This document shows positions 50,679-60,793 of a stretch of 64,000 nt of DNA, one piece after another. A program made the position numbers and the translations under genes. Source of the stretch: Euglena gracilis. Taxonomy: Eukaryota; Euglenida; Euglenophyceae; Euglenales. The notes beneath the pieces are model-generated. The model had not been told where the DNA came from. It saw nothing but the letters and a program-made list of their open reading frames with translations, and made no database searches. Where the stretch lies: the NCBI GenBank assembly GCA_039621445.1, contig CP154954.1, positions 25,866,954 through 25,930,953 of the forward strand. The letters run 5' to 3'. Position 1 is the first letter of the stretch. Each line of letters begins with the position of its first letter.

Positions 50679-51387
50679 GTTATTATTATATATAATAAAT
50701 AATATAAAACCCCCTAATAAGTGCGCAGTGCCCTAATAAGTGCGCACCCCCCAAAGGTCCGAAACCACCTCCCTAAAAAGTGCGCACCCCCCCCCAAAGG
50801 AGAAATCACGGTCACATCTCAGGTCAGAAAGCACACACAACTCTCAGAATTGTCTTTCTCAAACCAAATATTTCTATCGTCCAAGCCCAAATTTGACACA
50901 TAATCACTTGACTCGTAGCTTGAAATCACAAGATGAGGGGGAAACTGAAAAAGAGTGGTGGAAATGTGAGTATTTTCGGCTTCGTCCTAAAAAGTGGACA
51001 CTGCCCTAATAAGTGCGCACCCCTTGGGGTCCGAAACTACGTCCTTAAAATGCGCGCACCCGTGCATTTATTAGGGGGGGGGGGGTTATATTATTATATG
51101 TATATTATGAATTATTATTATATGTATTATATAATACATATAAATGACTCCCTATTTACGTCAGCTACAACAGAACGCGCCTTCCAACCACCACCGGCAC
51201 CACCGCCCCCCCCACCCCCCCCCCGCCAGGCCCAGCCACGGTCCAGCCCACCCCCGATCCGGCCGCAGCGCCGGTGGCCGCCGCCGTGGAGCGGTACGGG
51301 GGGGAGGCCAGCTGGCAGAAGCGGCCCACGGTGCTGGGCTACACCAACGCCCGGGCCCTCTCGCCCCGGCCCCCCAACGCCTGGTGA
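42474..51387 (+). CDS. Gene C: E/R/A-rich helical protein, 8 phase-consistent exons
   Basis: Exons 42474-42656, 43619-43687, 46579-46638, 48910-49086, 49231-49395, 49863-49922, 50272-50350 and 51230-51387 join in frame. They give 316 residues from ATG 42474 to TGA 51385-51387. The body is rich in Glu, Arg, Ala, Leu and Trp: LEEQLGRLAVASEEECAWQA; AALHADERCAWAAL; AFEQEVDTLLSNEEA; LLLEEAEARHRVAADEAHGW; ERLEEHLQACDLQLAELHCE; LQAWKEKELMLKRQKAAAAL. This is typical of a long helix or coiled coil. It ends in LGYTNARALSPRPPNAW. No specific family recognised. Exon lengths of 60, 60 and 69 bp are modular. The TGG-TGA stop overlaps a good donor (GTGAGG at 51384), so read-on into gene F is possible. Confidence 0.65.
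43240..43440. repeat. GA/GATA/TA purine-rich tract
   Basis: Compound AGAG, AGATAG and ATAT repeats in gene C intron 1. Confidence 0.85.
43619..43687 (+). CDS. Gene C exon 2
   Basis: MAEHAGRAALHADERCAWAA, LPP before GTGTGT. Resembles the end of exon 1 (EEECAW / DERCAW). The acceptor is GAG, weaker than the rest; an acceptor at 43586 would change phase. Confidence 0.55.
43976..44055. mobile_element. GTCCAACGACC-family element, short copy
   Basis: Left CCACCCCCTTTGTCTTACAA; right GATCGTTGGACAAGGGGGG. Only about 80 bp, mostly termini. Confidence 0.6.
44252..44597. mobile_element. GTCCAACGACC-family element, middle-size copy
   Basis: Left CCCCTCCCCATGCCCAACGG; right GTCGTTGGGCATAGGGGGAG. Subterminal CCCAGTCGGAGGACAGG and GATCGGAAGGCTCCGGTCG. 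In gene C intron 2. Confidence 0.7.
44690..44992. repeat. (CA)n / (CACAA)n array
   Basis: CACAACACA units similar to the 11.8-12.2 kb array. Confidence 0.9.
45044..48653. promoter_or_regulatory. Cluster of about 19 GCGG-N4-CCGC palindromes
   Basis: Core starts at 45044, 45437, 45529, 46026, 46202, 46379, 46411, 46438, 46579, 46636, 47784, 47874, 48239, 48296, 48340, 48378, 48407, 48464 and 48642. Most are GCGG, four A/T-rich bases, CCGC; several have one mismatch. The copy at 47871-47888 is a perfect 18-bp palindrome, CAGGCGGTTAACCGCCTG. The spacer is always four bases. They lie in gene C introns 2 and 3. The half-site and fixed spacing suggest binding by a dimeric protein, but dispersal of a tiny element would look similar. 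Confidence 0.55.
46579..46638 (+). CDS. Gene C exon 3
   Basis: Twenty codons, AETRLAFEQEVDTLLSNEEA, between GAGCAG and GTAATT. Its first 12 bases are themselves a GCGG-AAAC-TCGC palindrome of the cluster described for 45.0-48.7 kb. Confidence 0.55.
48788..48897. repeat. (CA)n then (GA)n microsatellite
   Basis: Ends 13 bases before gene C exon 4. Confidence 0.95.
48910..49086 (+). CDS. Gene C exon 4
   Basis: Fifty-nine codons between TTTGCAG and GTGTGT: QPDEAAVRLHHALLLEEAEA, RHRVAADEAHGWVAVQWTAE. Very high GC3. CA/GA repeats end 13 bases before it and TG repeats begin at its donor. Confidence 0.75.
49087..49192. repeat. (TG)n/(GGTG)n with TTAGGGTTAGGG insert
   Basis: Begins at the exon 4 donor; two telomere-like units at 49148-49160. 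Confidence 0.9.
49231..49395 (+). CDS. Gene C exon 5
   Basis: ELCDAEASSRDLLLLIEESV, WRNVLDRAALSRNAAVAHPR before GTCGCC. An acceptor at 49257 would shorten it by nine codons in frame. Confidence 0.7.
49863..49922 (+). CDS. Gene C exon 6
   Basis: ERLEEHLQACDLQLAELHCE, 20 codons, between TGCCAG and GTGGTG. Confidence 0.65.
50272..50350 (+). CDS. Gene C exon 7
   Basis: GCARDLQAWKEKELMLKRQK, AAAALV plus one base, before GTGTGG. Confidence 0.6.
50500..50705. repeat. AT-rich (TAT)n tract
   Basis: ATT and TATA repeats, strongly A/T compared with neighbours. Confidence 0.9.
50708..51089. mobile_element. Inverted-repeat element with CTAATAAGTGCGCA ends
   Basis: Left AACCCCCTAATAAGTGCGCA, repeated at once as CCCTAATAAGTGCGCACCCC; right GTGCATTTATTAGGGGGGG. 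A third internal GCCCTAATAAGTGCGCACCC is at 51013. Inserted in the AT-rich tract of the last gene C intron. Confidence 0.7.
51230..51387 (+). CDS. Gene C terminal exon
   Basis: VAAAVERYGGEASWQKRPTV, LGYTNARALSPRPPNAW, then TGA. The 5' part is Pro-rich. Phase 1 entry fits the donor at 50351. Confidence 0.6.
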
Positions 51388-52084
51388 GGGCTTGACGGGA
51401 GGTTCATGGCACACTGAACAAGGGCACAAGGAGCAGCAAGTTGTCCTGCGACGGACGATCTGGCCAGAATTTTGCCCTCCCCTGATAAATATTAATAAAA
51501 AGTCCCCTCAAAAATACAACGCCACCAGGTGCTTTGGTTTTGCAACCAAAAATCCCCTCCTCAGGGAGTGCCAATCGGCGCCGCCCACACAGGCAGCATG
51601 GAACGAAAAAACCCCTGAGAGTTTTGAGCATTTGGGCATGTTTTTGCGCACAAAAATTCCCAGCTGACATTTTGCGGAGATTGGTGGGATTTGAGCAAAA
51701 AAAAAAAAATACAGACTGCAAAATGTATTGAAAATTGTCCAAGAAAATTTAGGTTGGTTCCCACCCAGCCCAAACCCAAACCCAAAACCAACCCGGGGTG
51801 TGGTGGAAGGCCCGCGTTGCCTGTAGCAGAAACATACATTCATTTAACTTCTGTGTGAGTGCCCCCGTCTCCCAGGGGGGGGGGGGGGTTGAGAGTGGGT
51901 TGGTGGGTGGGGGCCACTGGACCCTGGGGTGCACCATGGGTCAGATTTTGGCTTGGCCAGGCAGGAAAAATTATTTGCAAGGATTTCTGGTCACCTTTTT
52001 GTTGGATTTTGGGTGGGCGGCTGACCCCGCAGGAGGGGGGGGGGTCGTGGGTGGGTGAGTTTTCGAAAAAAGTGGGGGGGGGGT

Positions 52085-52209
52085 CAGGGTTCGATATAAG
52101 GAGGGCGTACATGGATTAGGTGGGGGGGTGTCCCCCCACCCCCCCCCCTCCTAGCCCGCAGGGGGGGGGTCCGGACCACCCCCCCCCTCCTCTCCTTATA
52201 TGAACCCTG
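52085..52209. mobile_element. hAT-like MITE, second copy
   Basis: Starts CAGGGTTCGATATAAGGAGG and ends CTCCTTATATGAACCCTG. Same internal GGAGGGCGTACATGG as the 8.5-kb copy. Flanks are G-runs ending in T on both sides, compatible with a duplication but uninformative. Confidence 0.75.
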
Positions 52210-52379
52210 GGGGGGTGGGTTTGGGCCCGGGGAAAAGGCCTCCCCCCAGGGTCAATCAGTGAAATCTCTGAGCAGAACACACCTCCCCTCCCTGGGGGTG
52301 GCGCACGGCAACCTGGCGTCCGGGGGGCGACCACCCCCGCGCCGCCCTGGGGGGCCGGCGGGCAACGGCGGAGGCGCAG

Positions 52380-52475
52380 CGCCGGGAGCGGCTGCAGTCG
52401 GCGGAGGACGGCGCGCGGCAGTACCTGCTGTGGCAGTTCAGCCGGCCCTTCGCCTTCGAGCAGCGCCTGGAGCAG
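52380..52475 (+). CDS. Gene F exon (YLLWQFSRPFAFEQRLEQ)
   Basis: Thirty-two codons between GGCGCAG and GTGTGG, phase 0. Confidence 0.65.
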
Positions 52476-55400
52476 GTGTGGCAGGCCGCGGAGGCGGCAC
52501 ACGGAGGGACGGCATACGCCGGGAAGACCAATTGTTTTCGGCTCACACCGCCCGTTTCTACTCGTCACGGTCCGGCTGGTACAGTCTGGTATGCCCTGGG
52601 GATGGGCTGCGTCGAGGAAAGTGATCCCGGACCACACGTTGTACCGGTTCGGATACCCAGCAGATGGGACCCCGGAGGGCAATCCTGGGCAGCAGGCAAC
52701 TCGAATACCTAAATCCCTCCCGGTGCATTTATTTTGGGCACAAGCGGAAATTGGTTCAGTGTAACGTGGCTCTTCTGGGGGGGTGCGCGCTTTTTTTTTT
52801 GGACTTCACTTTCGGATGCTCAGGGGTGTGGCATATTATATGGACACTGTGCACCCTTGGACACTGCGAATTTAAATGGGGGGGATTTTCATTATTGGAA
52901 CTTTCAGGGTGCCTGTGCGGCGGACCGGTCTGCTGACAGCTTCCCGTGGAAGGGGCAGCACGCCATAACTTAACCCTCGCCCCCACCCAGCCCAGCCCCA
53001 GGGTATCAAGTGAGCGTTGGTTTTGTACAGGGGGAAAGGAGGGGAGACGTCTAACCACCCTCCTCCCCCCCCAGGGGGGGTCCAGACAGAAGCCAAAGTG
53101 CATCTAAGGGGGGTCCAGACCACCCCCCCCCGCTCCCCCAGGCCGAGGAGGGGGGGGGGGGGGTCCGGGAACTTTTTTCCAGGCGCTTCCTGCTGGCAGA
53201 CTTATATTTTATCATCTGTTTTTTTGCCAAATTGGGGGGGAATCGCCTGGAAAAGCAACTTTGTGCACTTTTTGAAGCCCCTCAAAAAATTCTCCGCGCT
53301 TCGCGCCGCTGTTTTTTTTTTTTACCCAGGGGGGAAGGGGGGTACGCCCCCCCCCTTCCCCCTCCCCCCTTCTCTTAATACCCGACCCGGCCCGCCGACA
53401 GATGCGGCAGCAGCACCCCCACGCCGCCGCCCGGCCCCCGCCCCGCTCCGATTCCCCCGCCAAGCCGGACTACCTGCTGGACGAGCTGCACGCCATGCTG
53501 GGCCTCGCCGTCGGCGGTCGGGGCCGGGCCGGCCGGGGGGGGGGGGGGGGAGGGGGAGGTGGCTGATGCCGACCCCAGACGGATGGTCCCAGCCCCGCGT
53601 TCTGGCACGCGGCGGTTTGGCGGTTTGGTTTGGAAGGAAACTGCTCCCGAGCCCGGCGGGTCTGAACCTCCGGACCACAGACCCTGAGGGAGGGGATGGG
53701 ACCTATTTCTCCCCGGGGAGGTGGCGACTGAGAGGGCGTGGGTGGAGGGGCCATTTGGCCCACCCTCCCTCGGGGGAATGGGGTTCAGGTCCAGGCTTCA
53801 AGGCCAAGCCAGACAAAAATCTCAGCAGATTTTTTTTCGTTTTTCTGGGCAGGTTGGTTGCAAGGATTTTCAAACGTGTCCCCCACCTCTTTCCCCCCTC
53901 TCCTGAGCCCCCAAGGGCCTTGTGGGTCCTCTTGGGCTGTTGGGGCTGAAGAACTTTTTCAGCAAATTTCTCCCAAAGCATACAAATTTGGTGGAAATTT
54001 CGAAAACTCCATCATAAATGACCCTCAAAAAGTGGGCCCACACGCACATGCGCGCACACAGCGCGCACAGCACAACACAGTCATGGTAGCCACAGTGACC
54101 TGCAGTGTTCGGCCAACGTCGGCAGCCGTCCCCGGAGACAGCCCCACCACAGACCCGGACCGACCTTCGCCGCTGGCCAGCCTGGCCGCGGTGTGCGTGG
54201 GCAGCGCTTCATCGGCCGCCCGCCTCAGCTCCGGGCGCAGGTGTTTGCCGCACGGTTGCCGTTGGCCTTCCGACAGTTCTGCTGCTCTGTGGATTTTCCA
54301 GCTGGCGTGCAACGCATTCTGTTGTTTGTTCCTGCTGTTTCGTTTGTTTATTCCATATAATCCAGGGGTTCTGGGCTGGCTCCCTCCCCCGTTGGGGGAC
54401 AGCTTAACAGGAATCCCGCAACCCCCCCTTGTCTAACGACCACCCCCCCCCCCCTGGTCGGAGACGAACATTTGCCATTTTAGCGACCGCCCCCCCCCCG
54501 GTCGGAGACAAACATTAGTGGTCGTTGGACAAGGGGGGGGAGGTAAGTGAATATATGCCAGAAAACACACAATGGGGGCGGAGTAGAGCTCCCACCACCC
54601 CTTTTTCCTATCTTTTCGGACGCAGTTTTCCATTTAAATCTTCACGTTAACTCTGTAAGTGCCGTTTTCCTTTGCCACAGTTCCGTGTTTCCACCTCATG
54701 GTCCTGGGAACTTGTCGGGGGGATGGCCAAAGTACCGTGGGAGACGTCCAAATAGCCAGTCAAAAGCGTTCGTTTTCTGTTCGCCAACGCATCTGCTTCT
54801 GCGGTCCTCAGACAAGCCTTGTGTGGCAGTGAACGGGGGGGGGGGGGGCGATGTCTTCTGCGTCCTTCAGGACGTCGAAGCCCACTCTCAGCCAGTCCAT
54901 CCCTGCCCATGGCAGATGGCTCGCGCTACCCAGACCCATGTGAACAGGGGGGGGGGGGGTTGAGAGTGGGTGGGTTGGTTGGGGCTGCTGGACCGCCCCC
55001 CCCCCCGGGAAGGTGCACAATGGAAAAGCCACACCGGGAAATATTTTCCAGGTTTTCGGCCAAGTCTGGGTTGGTTTGGGTCCCGGGGGGGGGGGGGCAT
55101 GTGTGGGTGAATTTTCAAAAAAAAAGCACATGGGTTTGGCCCCAGGAAAGAAATGCCCCCGGCACGAAGTGAATGTATGCCCATGTGGCACATATCGTGG
55201 TTGTTTGCTGATGTCTATCCGTGGGTTTTTATAAGGTTGGTGACCAGGTGGGTGGAAGCCATCCCCCCATGGGGGGCTTTCTGTTGAGGTGAATGGGTGG
55301 GTGGGTGGGTGGGTGTTTTCCACCTGGGTCCTAAAAAGCCTCTGTATCCAATGGCGCACCCAAACCCAGAGTGTGAGGGTTCAAGCTGACCCACCCAACG

Positions 55401-55604
55401 CATTCACACGCGCGCACAGCACCTGCATACGCATACAGACACAGGCACACATAGGCACACAGGCACGCACACACATACATACGCTCACGACGCACACACA
55501 CACACACACACACAACACACGACACACACACACATGCACACGCACACGCACACACACACACACACACAACACACACACACACACGCACACACACACACAC
55601 ACAT

Positions 55605-55639
<35 letters not shown>

Positions 55640-56027
55640 CACACAGGCACGCACACACATACATACGCACACGACACACACACCCATTCACCCACCCACC
55701 CACCCAATTCCAGAGCTTTGCTGTGCCTCCGACGCGGCGACGCTGCAGCAGCTCGCCCGCGCCGGGACACCTCCCTCCCAGGCGGCCCCGGCCGCCCCGG
55801 CGCCCTGGGAGCGGCCCCACCCCCACTTTGCCGACCCCCCGGCCGCCGCCGCCGCCGTCCCATCGCCCGCCCATTCCGCCGCCCTGCGCCGCGGCCCTCC
55901 TGGCGGCGGCGGCGGCAGCGCCCACCGGCCTCCGGGCCCGGGCCGGCCCGCCAGTGCCCCGCCCCGCCTGGGCCCGAGGGGCCTGCCGTCCTCCCCCCAC
56001 TTCGACAGCTCCTCCCGGAGACTCTGA
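52380..56027 (+). CDS. Gene F: helical then disordered protein, incomplete 5' model
   Basis: Exons 52380-52475, 53402-53516, 54096-54190 and 55749-56027 are phase-compatible. They read RRERLQSAEDGARQYLLWQF, SRPFAFEQRLEQ; MRQQHPHAAARPPPRSDSPA, KPDYLLDELHAMLGLAVG; TCSVRPTSAAVPGDSPTTDP, DRPSPLASLAA; and a Pro/Ala/Gly-rich tail ending SSPHFDSSSRRL with TGA 56025-56027. The upstream start is not found. The gene may be separate or a 3' extension of gene C through the donor at 51384. An alternative last exon at 56314-56400 is equally GC3-rich. Family unknown. Confidence 0.5.
52735..52885 (+). repeat. Dispersed repeat W, copy 2
   Basis: See 23165-23340: TTCAGTGTAACG, GGGGGGTGCGCGC, TCAGGGGTGTGGCAT, ACTGTGCACCCTTGG. 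Confidence 0.6.
53402..53516 (+). CDS. Gene F exon (LLDELHAMLGLAV)
   Basis: After CCGACAG: MRQQHPHAAARPPPRSDSPA, KPDYLLDELHAMLGLAVG. Donor GTCGGG or seven bases earlier. Confidence 0.6.
54096..54190 (+). CDS. Gene F candidate exon
   Basis: TCSVRPTSAAVPGDSPTTDP, DRPSPLASLAA before GTGTGC; a later donor at 54241 is also possible. The minus strand is open here too. Confidence 0.4.
54421..54543. mobile_element. GTCCAACGACC-family element, short copy
   Basis: Left CCCCTTGTCTAACGACCACC; right GTGGTCGTTGGACAAGGGGG. Termini match at 20 of 21 bases. CGGTCGGAGACAAACATT subterminal, as in the longer copies. Confidence 0.75.
55395..55700. repeat. (CA)n array with CACAGGCACGCACACACATA units
   Basis: Ends in ACCC units about 45 bp before the gene F terminal exon. 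Confidence 0.9.
55749..56027 (+). CDS. Gene F terminal exon, Pro/Ala/Gly-rich
   Basis: QLARAGTPPSQAAPAAPAPW, ERPHPHFADPPAAAAAVPSP and on to SSPHFDSSSRRL-stop. All three frames are open; this one is chosen by G/C third positions. Confidence 0.55.
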   Translation, partial: QLARAGTPPSQAAPAAPAPWERPHPHFADPPAAAAAVPSPAHSAALRRGPPGGGGGSAHRPPGPGRPASAPPRLGPRGLPSSPHFDSSSRRL

Positions 56028-56313
56028 GGGCGGGTCATTCCACCGCTCGCGGGAAACTCTCGAAAGGTGTCGCCATCAGGGTGACAGCAGTCGGAGCTGT
56101 TGCTTTGGTGGCTTCCCCCAAGGAAGCTGACGTGGGTTGCAGGAGCCATGTTGGCACTGAAGGGGTGGACCAGGATGCGGAACCCCAATTTGCAAAGTCC
56201 AATTTCGACTCTTGTTGCGCTTTCCCGGATTCGCGGTGACGCAGCGGACTGAAGGAAAGGGAAGGCGGCCCCCTCCCCTCCACTCCCCCCCTTTGGCCCA
56301 TCTCCAATCTGCA

Positions 56314-56400
56314 GTGGCGACGCCCAGCCTCGAGCCCGTCGTGCGGCGGCCCGGCCGAGCCCGCCGGCTGTACAATACGCTGGTCAACGGTGACTTGTGA
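56314..56400 (+). CDS. Possible alternative last exon of gene F
   Basis: After CTGCAG: ATPSLEPVVRRPGRARRLYN, TLVNGDL then TGA 56398-56400. Phase fits a donor inside the preceding exon (GCCA before GTGCCC). Confidence 0.4.
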   Translation: MATPSLEPVVRRPGRARRLYNTLVNGDL

Positions 56401-57359
56401 CTGACTCGCGAGACCCCCAAAAACTTTCCCCCGCTGTGTGGTATGATATATATATGTGTGTCTATCCCTCTCTGTGCACCTTTTGGCACCCTTTTTGCCC
56501 GCCGAACAGTTGTATTCGGCCGCCATCCCTCCCACCCCGTATTGGCGCTCGCTCCACCGCCTGCCTGGCTCTCCTAGCTGGCGAGCTTTGCTGCCACCTG
56601 GCCAGCCTCCCCCCCCCACTTTCCCCTAACCGCCATGTGTGCTGTCGCATACCTGTACTCCTCAGGGCAGCGGTGTGTCGCACTCCCTCCCTGGCCCCCA
56701 GGAGGTCCTGCGAGTGCCAATGTGCTGCTGCTCCTCAACCAAGCTTCCACTTTCCTGACGCTTTGGGGCTGAGGAGAGAGAGCCGTTCGGCCGCCAGACC
56801 CCCAGGTGCCCTCAAAAAGACCTCCTACGGAAAGGCCGGGTCATTATGCAGAACTTCTAGACTCCGGCATAAAGGTTTCTGTTAGGGCTAGGGAAATTTT
56901 CAAGCATCAAGCAAATCGCGTCTGATTGAAGGTGCAGCTGCTCATAGATTTTTGCAGCAAAGGGTGTATCAGAATGAAGCTTTTCCAGGTTGCTGTTATG
57001 GGGATTTTTTTGTGGAATTCACAGAAGCAAAGCATAGTCAGTTAAATCCTGGGATATTTGTCTCAGCAGCTGGATTTTTCACACAGCGTACATTTCCAAG
57101 GCGTTTTCAGAACAAGTCACCTGAATATACACTGATAAAACCCTGAAAACAACATGGAGCATTAATTTTCATACACGTCCAATTTTGTAGGGCATACCCA
57201 ACCCCAAGCCCAAAAGCCTCTGCCAGCCATGGGGTGTGGTGATGGGGTGTGCACACTGGCACGACACCGCCCTGCACGCCGCAGCGCACCTGCGCCTGCA
57301 AAATTGAGGCCACATTTTTGAGTGCTAAATTTTGCAATTTGTGACCCCTGCCAAATGTC

Positions 57360-57683
57360 AGGTCAATTCCCACCCTGGAAAGGAAAGAGGGTTGTCCATA
57401 TTATGTGTGTGTGTTTGTGTACAGGTGTGTGTATACATACACCTTTGGGACGACACGTCCTTGTCAACGTTGGCTGTGGTGCAAGTGAATTCGTCCAGGT
57501 GGACATTTTGGTCCATAAATTTCCAAAATTGCTCCAATTTGCCCAAAATGTCCACCTTGACGGAGTCACTGGCACCATAGCCAACGTTGACAGTGGCATG
57601 CACCACGTGTCGTCCAGAAGGTGGGTGGAAGGCAACCTGCCCCAGTATGGACCACCTCCTCTCCTTTACAGTGAGGGAATTGA
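57360..57683. repeat. Long imperfect hairpin, about 324 bp
   Basis: The left arm reads TCAATTCCCA..GGTTGTCCATA, GGGACGACACGTCC, TTGTCAACGTTGGCTGTGGT, CCAGGTGGACATTTTGG. The right arm repeats these in reverse complement to 57683. The inner 44 bp of each arm differ at only about five places; the loop is about 35 bp (57511-57546). Confidence 0.8.
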
Positions 57684-58084
57684 TTTTGGACTATGAGAAT
57701 ATTGTATTGCTTTTGGGCAACCCTGAATATCCCCCTCCGTGCATGGTCGGTGCTGGGCGTATATGGCCTGGGGGCTCGTTGGGGATTTTTTGTTTCGTTG
57801 CAATTTTGCACAGAGATCAGTGAAAATGGGGTGGGGATAATGATGGAGGGAGAAGTCGGTATGGAAGTCGGTATGGAAAGTAGTAAGTAGTAAGGTGTGG
57901 GTTTGTTCTCCTCTTTTTTTGGCGGTTTGTATCGAGCAGCTTTTGAACAAAAAAAGTAATATCGGCGTATCGTCTGTCGTAGGCCTCGGACCAGTTTTTT
58001 TTTGTTGTTGTGATCTGCCCACCATGCCCAAGAAGGCCAGATCAGTCTATTGCTTAAGGATTCGCAGCACCCCCCGGGCCCCGG

Positions 58085-58450
58085 GGGGGGGGGGGGGCTG
58101 GAATGCAGCTAGTGCAAATCCTAGCAGACCTCCCTGGGTGGGGTCTGCTAGCAGGGCTAGCTGGTGGAAAAAAATTTTCACTGACCAGTGCAAAACGCCG
58201 AAAAAAAAGTTTTGGGACCCCCAAAAACGGGCCAAAAGCGTCGTTTTTGTCCATTTTGGGGGATTTTTGAACAAAATCAGCCAAAAAAAAATGCATTAAA
58301 AACCTCATTTCCACCTGCGCCAGAGGAATGGTTTTTTCCCAGTCCAGGACCCTCGGACCCCCTAGGGTCCATTTTTTCCAGTGTCTAGCAAAATGGCTAA
58401 ATCAGTGGGCCCCCCCCCCCCCGGGTCCTTGAGCAATAGCCTGGGCCAGA
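58085..58450 (+). repeat. Dispersed repeat Y, copy 3
   Basis: GGTCTGCTAGCAGGGCTAGC, CCAGTGCAAAACGCC, TCATTTCCACCTGCGCCAGA, AATGGCTAAATCAGTGG, GGGTCCTTGAGCAATAGCCT. Longest copy; joins the halves seen at 4.9 and 5.7 kb. Confidence 0.65.
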
Positions 58451-58799
58451 CCCACAGCTCCCCAAAAGCGCGGAGCCTCCCCGGCCCCCGCCCCCTCCCC
58501 GGCAGCCACCGTGACCAGGCACCCACGGCCAACCAGAGCCGACCAGGGCCGACCAGGTGCGACCAGTGCCACTTTCAAGACCCCCGTAGGTCAGGGTTCG
58601 GACCAAGGCCGACCAGGGCCAATTTTGCCTTTTGTCGGCTGATTGTGCCCATGGGAATGGTGGACAAGGTCTCCCCCAGCTTGCGTTTTTTTTTCTGGCC
58701 ATTAGTGCCATCTTCACCCATTTCTCCCCAATTTTGGCCCACGTTTGCATTTTTTGCCATTTTTGGCCCACTTTTCCCTGTTTTGATTCTCAAGAGGAG

Positions 58800-59745
58800 A
58801 AGGATGTGACCAAAAGTGACCAAAGAGTTATCGAAAAGGCCGAAAGTTACCAAAAAAAATCAGCAGAAGCAGCCTCAAGTGGCAAACGAGGTCATTTTAG
58901 GAGCAGAAGGAGTGTGCAAAAGTGCAAAAGTGATCAAAAAGGGGCAAAAGCAGCCTCAAGTGGTCAAAGGCCGTCAAAAGCAACAAAAAAAGTGGCCAAA
59001 ATCGGTACCAAAGCAGCAAAAAAAGTGCCAAAGTGCTGAAAAAGAAGCCAAAAGCAGTCGAAAATAGCAAACAAAAAAAAACGGCCAAAAGTCGGCAAAA
59101 GTGACCAAAAGCAATTAAAAGCAGCAAGAAGAGGCAACAAAGTGTTGGAAAAGGTTTCCAGTTTACAAGTGGTCAAAGGTGTCCAAAAGGCCAAAGTTGC
59201 TTCAAAGTGGCAAAATGTGCGCAAAAATATTTTTAAGAAAAATGACATAAAACACCCTAAATTGGGTGAGAGTGGCCAAAAGTGGGTAAAGGTGGCCAGA
59301 AGCAGTCAAAAGCAACAAAAAAAAATTGTCCAGAAGTCGGCAAAGTGGTGAAAATCAGTGAGAAGCAGCAAAAAAAGTGGACAAAAGCACACAAAAGCAT
59401 CAAAAAGCCAGCAGAAGTCGGCAATGGTGTACAAAGCAGTCAAAAGGAAGTCAGTAAAAGTGGCCAGAAGCAATCAAAAGCAGCAAAAAAAAACATCAGA
59501 CGTGCCCTCAAAGTAGCAAAAAGTGGCGACAAAGTGGTCAAAAGCAACAGAAGCAGCCTAAAACTGCCAAAGATGGCCAAAACAACCTAATGCATAAAAG
59601 TGGCAAAAGTGGGCAAAAGCAACCAGAAAGCACCCGGAAGCACTCAAACTCAATCCCAATCACCAAAAAATAAAAGTGGCCAAAAGTGGCTAAAAGTGAC
59701 TAAAAGTGGGCAAACGTGGGTAAAGTAACAAAAGTGAGCAAATTT
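58800..59745. repeat. Degenerate A-rich repeat (GTGGCCAAAAGCAGTCAAAA-like)
   Basis: About 945 bp built from AAAAGTGG, AAAAGCAG, CCAAAAGT and AACAAAAA words without a fixed period. Open on both strands but without coding bias. Confidence 0.75.
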
Positions 59746-60264
59746 TTTTAAAAAAACTGCATTGTATCCCCGTGATTTATGCTCATTTTTTGTTGGCAAA
59801 CCCCCCACCTATGGTCGATGCCGACCAGGGCCGACCAGGGCCGACTATGGCGTCAAAATGGGAAGTGATTATAGGTGCCTGACCGTGGCTTTGCCCGGCT
59901 GCCCTCCCCCCCGCCCCTCCTCGTCGGCCTTCCCCCAGCGTCACGTGCCACCCACGCAACAGGATTCTTCATTGATCAGCAAAAGGTGCTGCCTGGCATT
60001 GGTCATATATTAAGATATATTGAGGTCCATCGCTCTCAACAACACAAGCAACAGATGGCAGTGTTCGAAAAGGAGATGAGAGCTTTGAGTATTTTTAGTA
60101 TTCTTCCCTGTGGCAGCTCAATGGGGTCGCCACACAAGGGTATTATTTTTATGGCGTAAATTTTCTGGGTTTTAAGGCATTTCCAATTTTTAAGGCATCT
60201 ATTTTAAGTCTAAGGGCCGTCCTGGCATCGAACAGGTGTCCTAAATCAAATTATTATTTATATT

Positions 60265-60410
60265 GTATGCATGTATGTATGTATGTATGTATGTATGTAT
60301 GTATGTATGTATGTATGTATGTATGTATGTATGTATGTATGTATGTATGTATGTATGTATGTATGTATGTATGTATGTATGTATGTATGTATGTATGTAT
60401 GGTATGTATG

Positions 60411-60442
<32 letters not shown>

Positions 60443-60758
60443 TGTGTGTGTGTATGTATGTATGTATGTATGTATGTATGTATGTATGTATGTATGTATG
60501 TATGTATGTATGTATGTATGTATGTATGTATGTATGTATGTATGTATGTATGTATGTATGTATGTATGTATGTATGTATGTATGTATGTATGTATGTGTG
60601 TGTGTGTGTATGCATGCATGCATGCATGCATGCATGCATGCATGCATGTATGTATGTATGTATGTATGTATGTATGTATGTATGTATGTATGTATGTATG
60701 TATGTATGTATGTATGTATGTATGTATGTATGTATGTATGTATGTATGTATGTATGTA

Positions 60759-60793
<35 letters not shown>

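Noticed and set aside
56397-56885. 162-residue + frame after gene F
   Set aside because: Cys/Ser/Pro-rich without codon bias; more likely 3' untranslated or intergenic DNA.
58816-59590. Lys-rich + frames (KSSQKQQKK type)
   Set aside because: Translations of the AAAAGTGG/AAAAGCAG tract in several frames.
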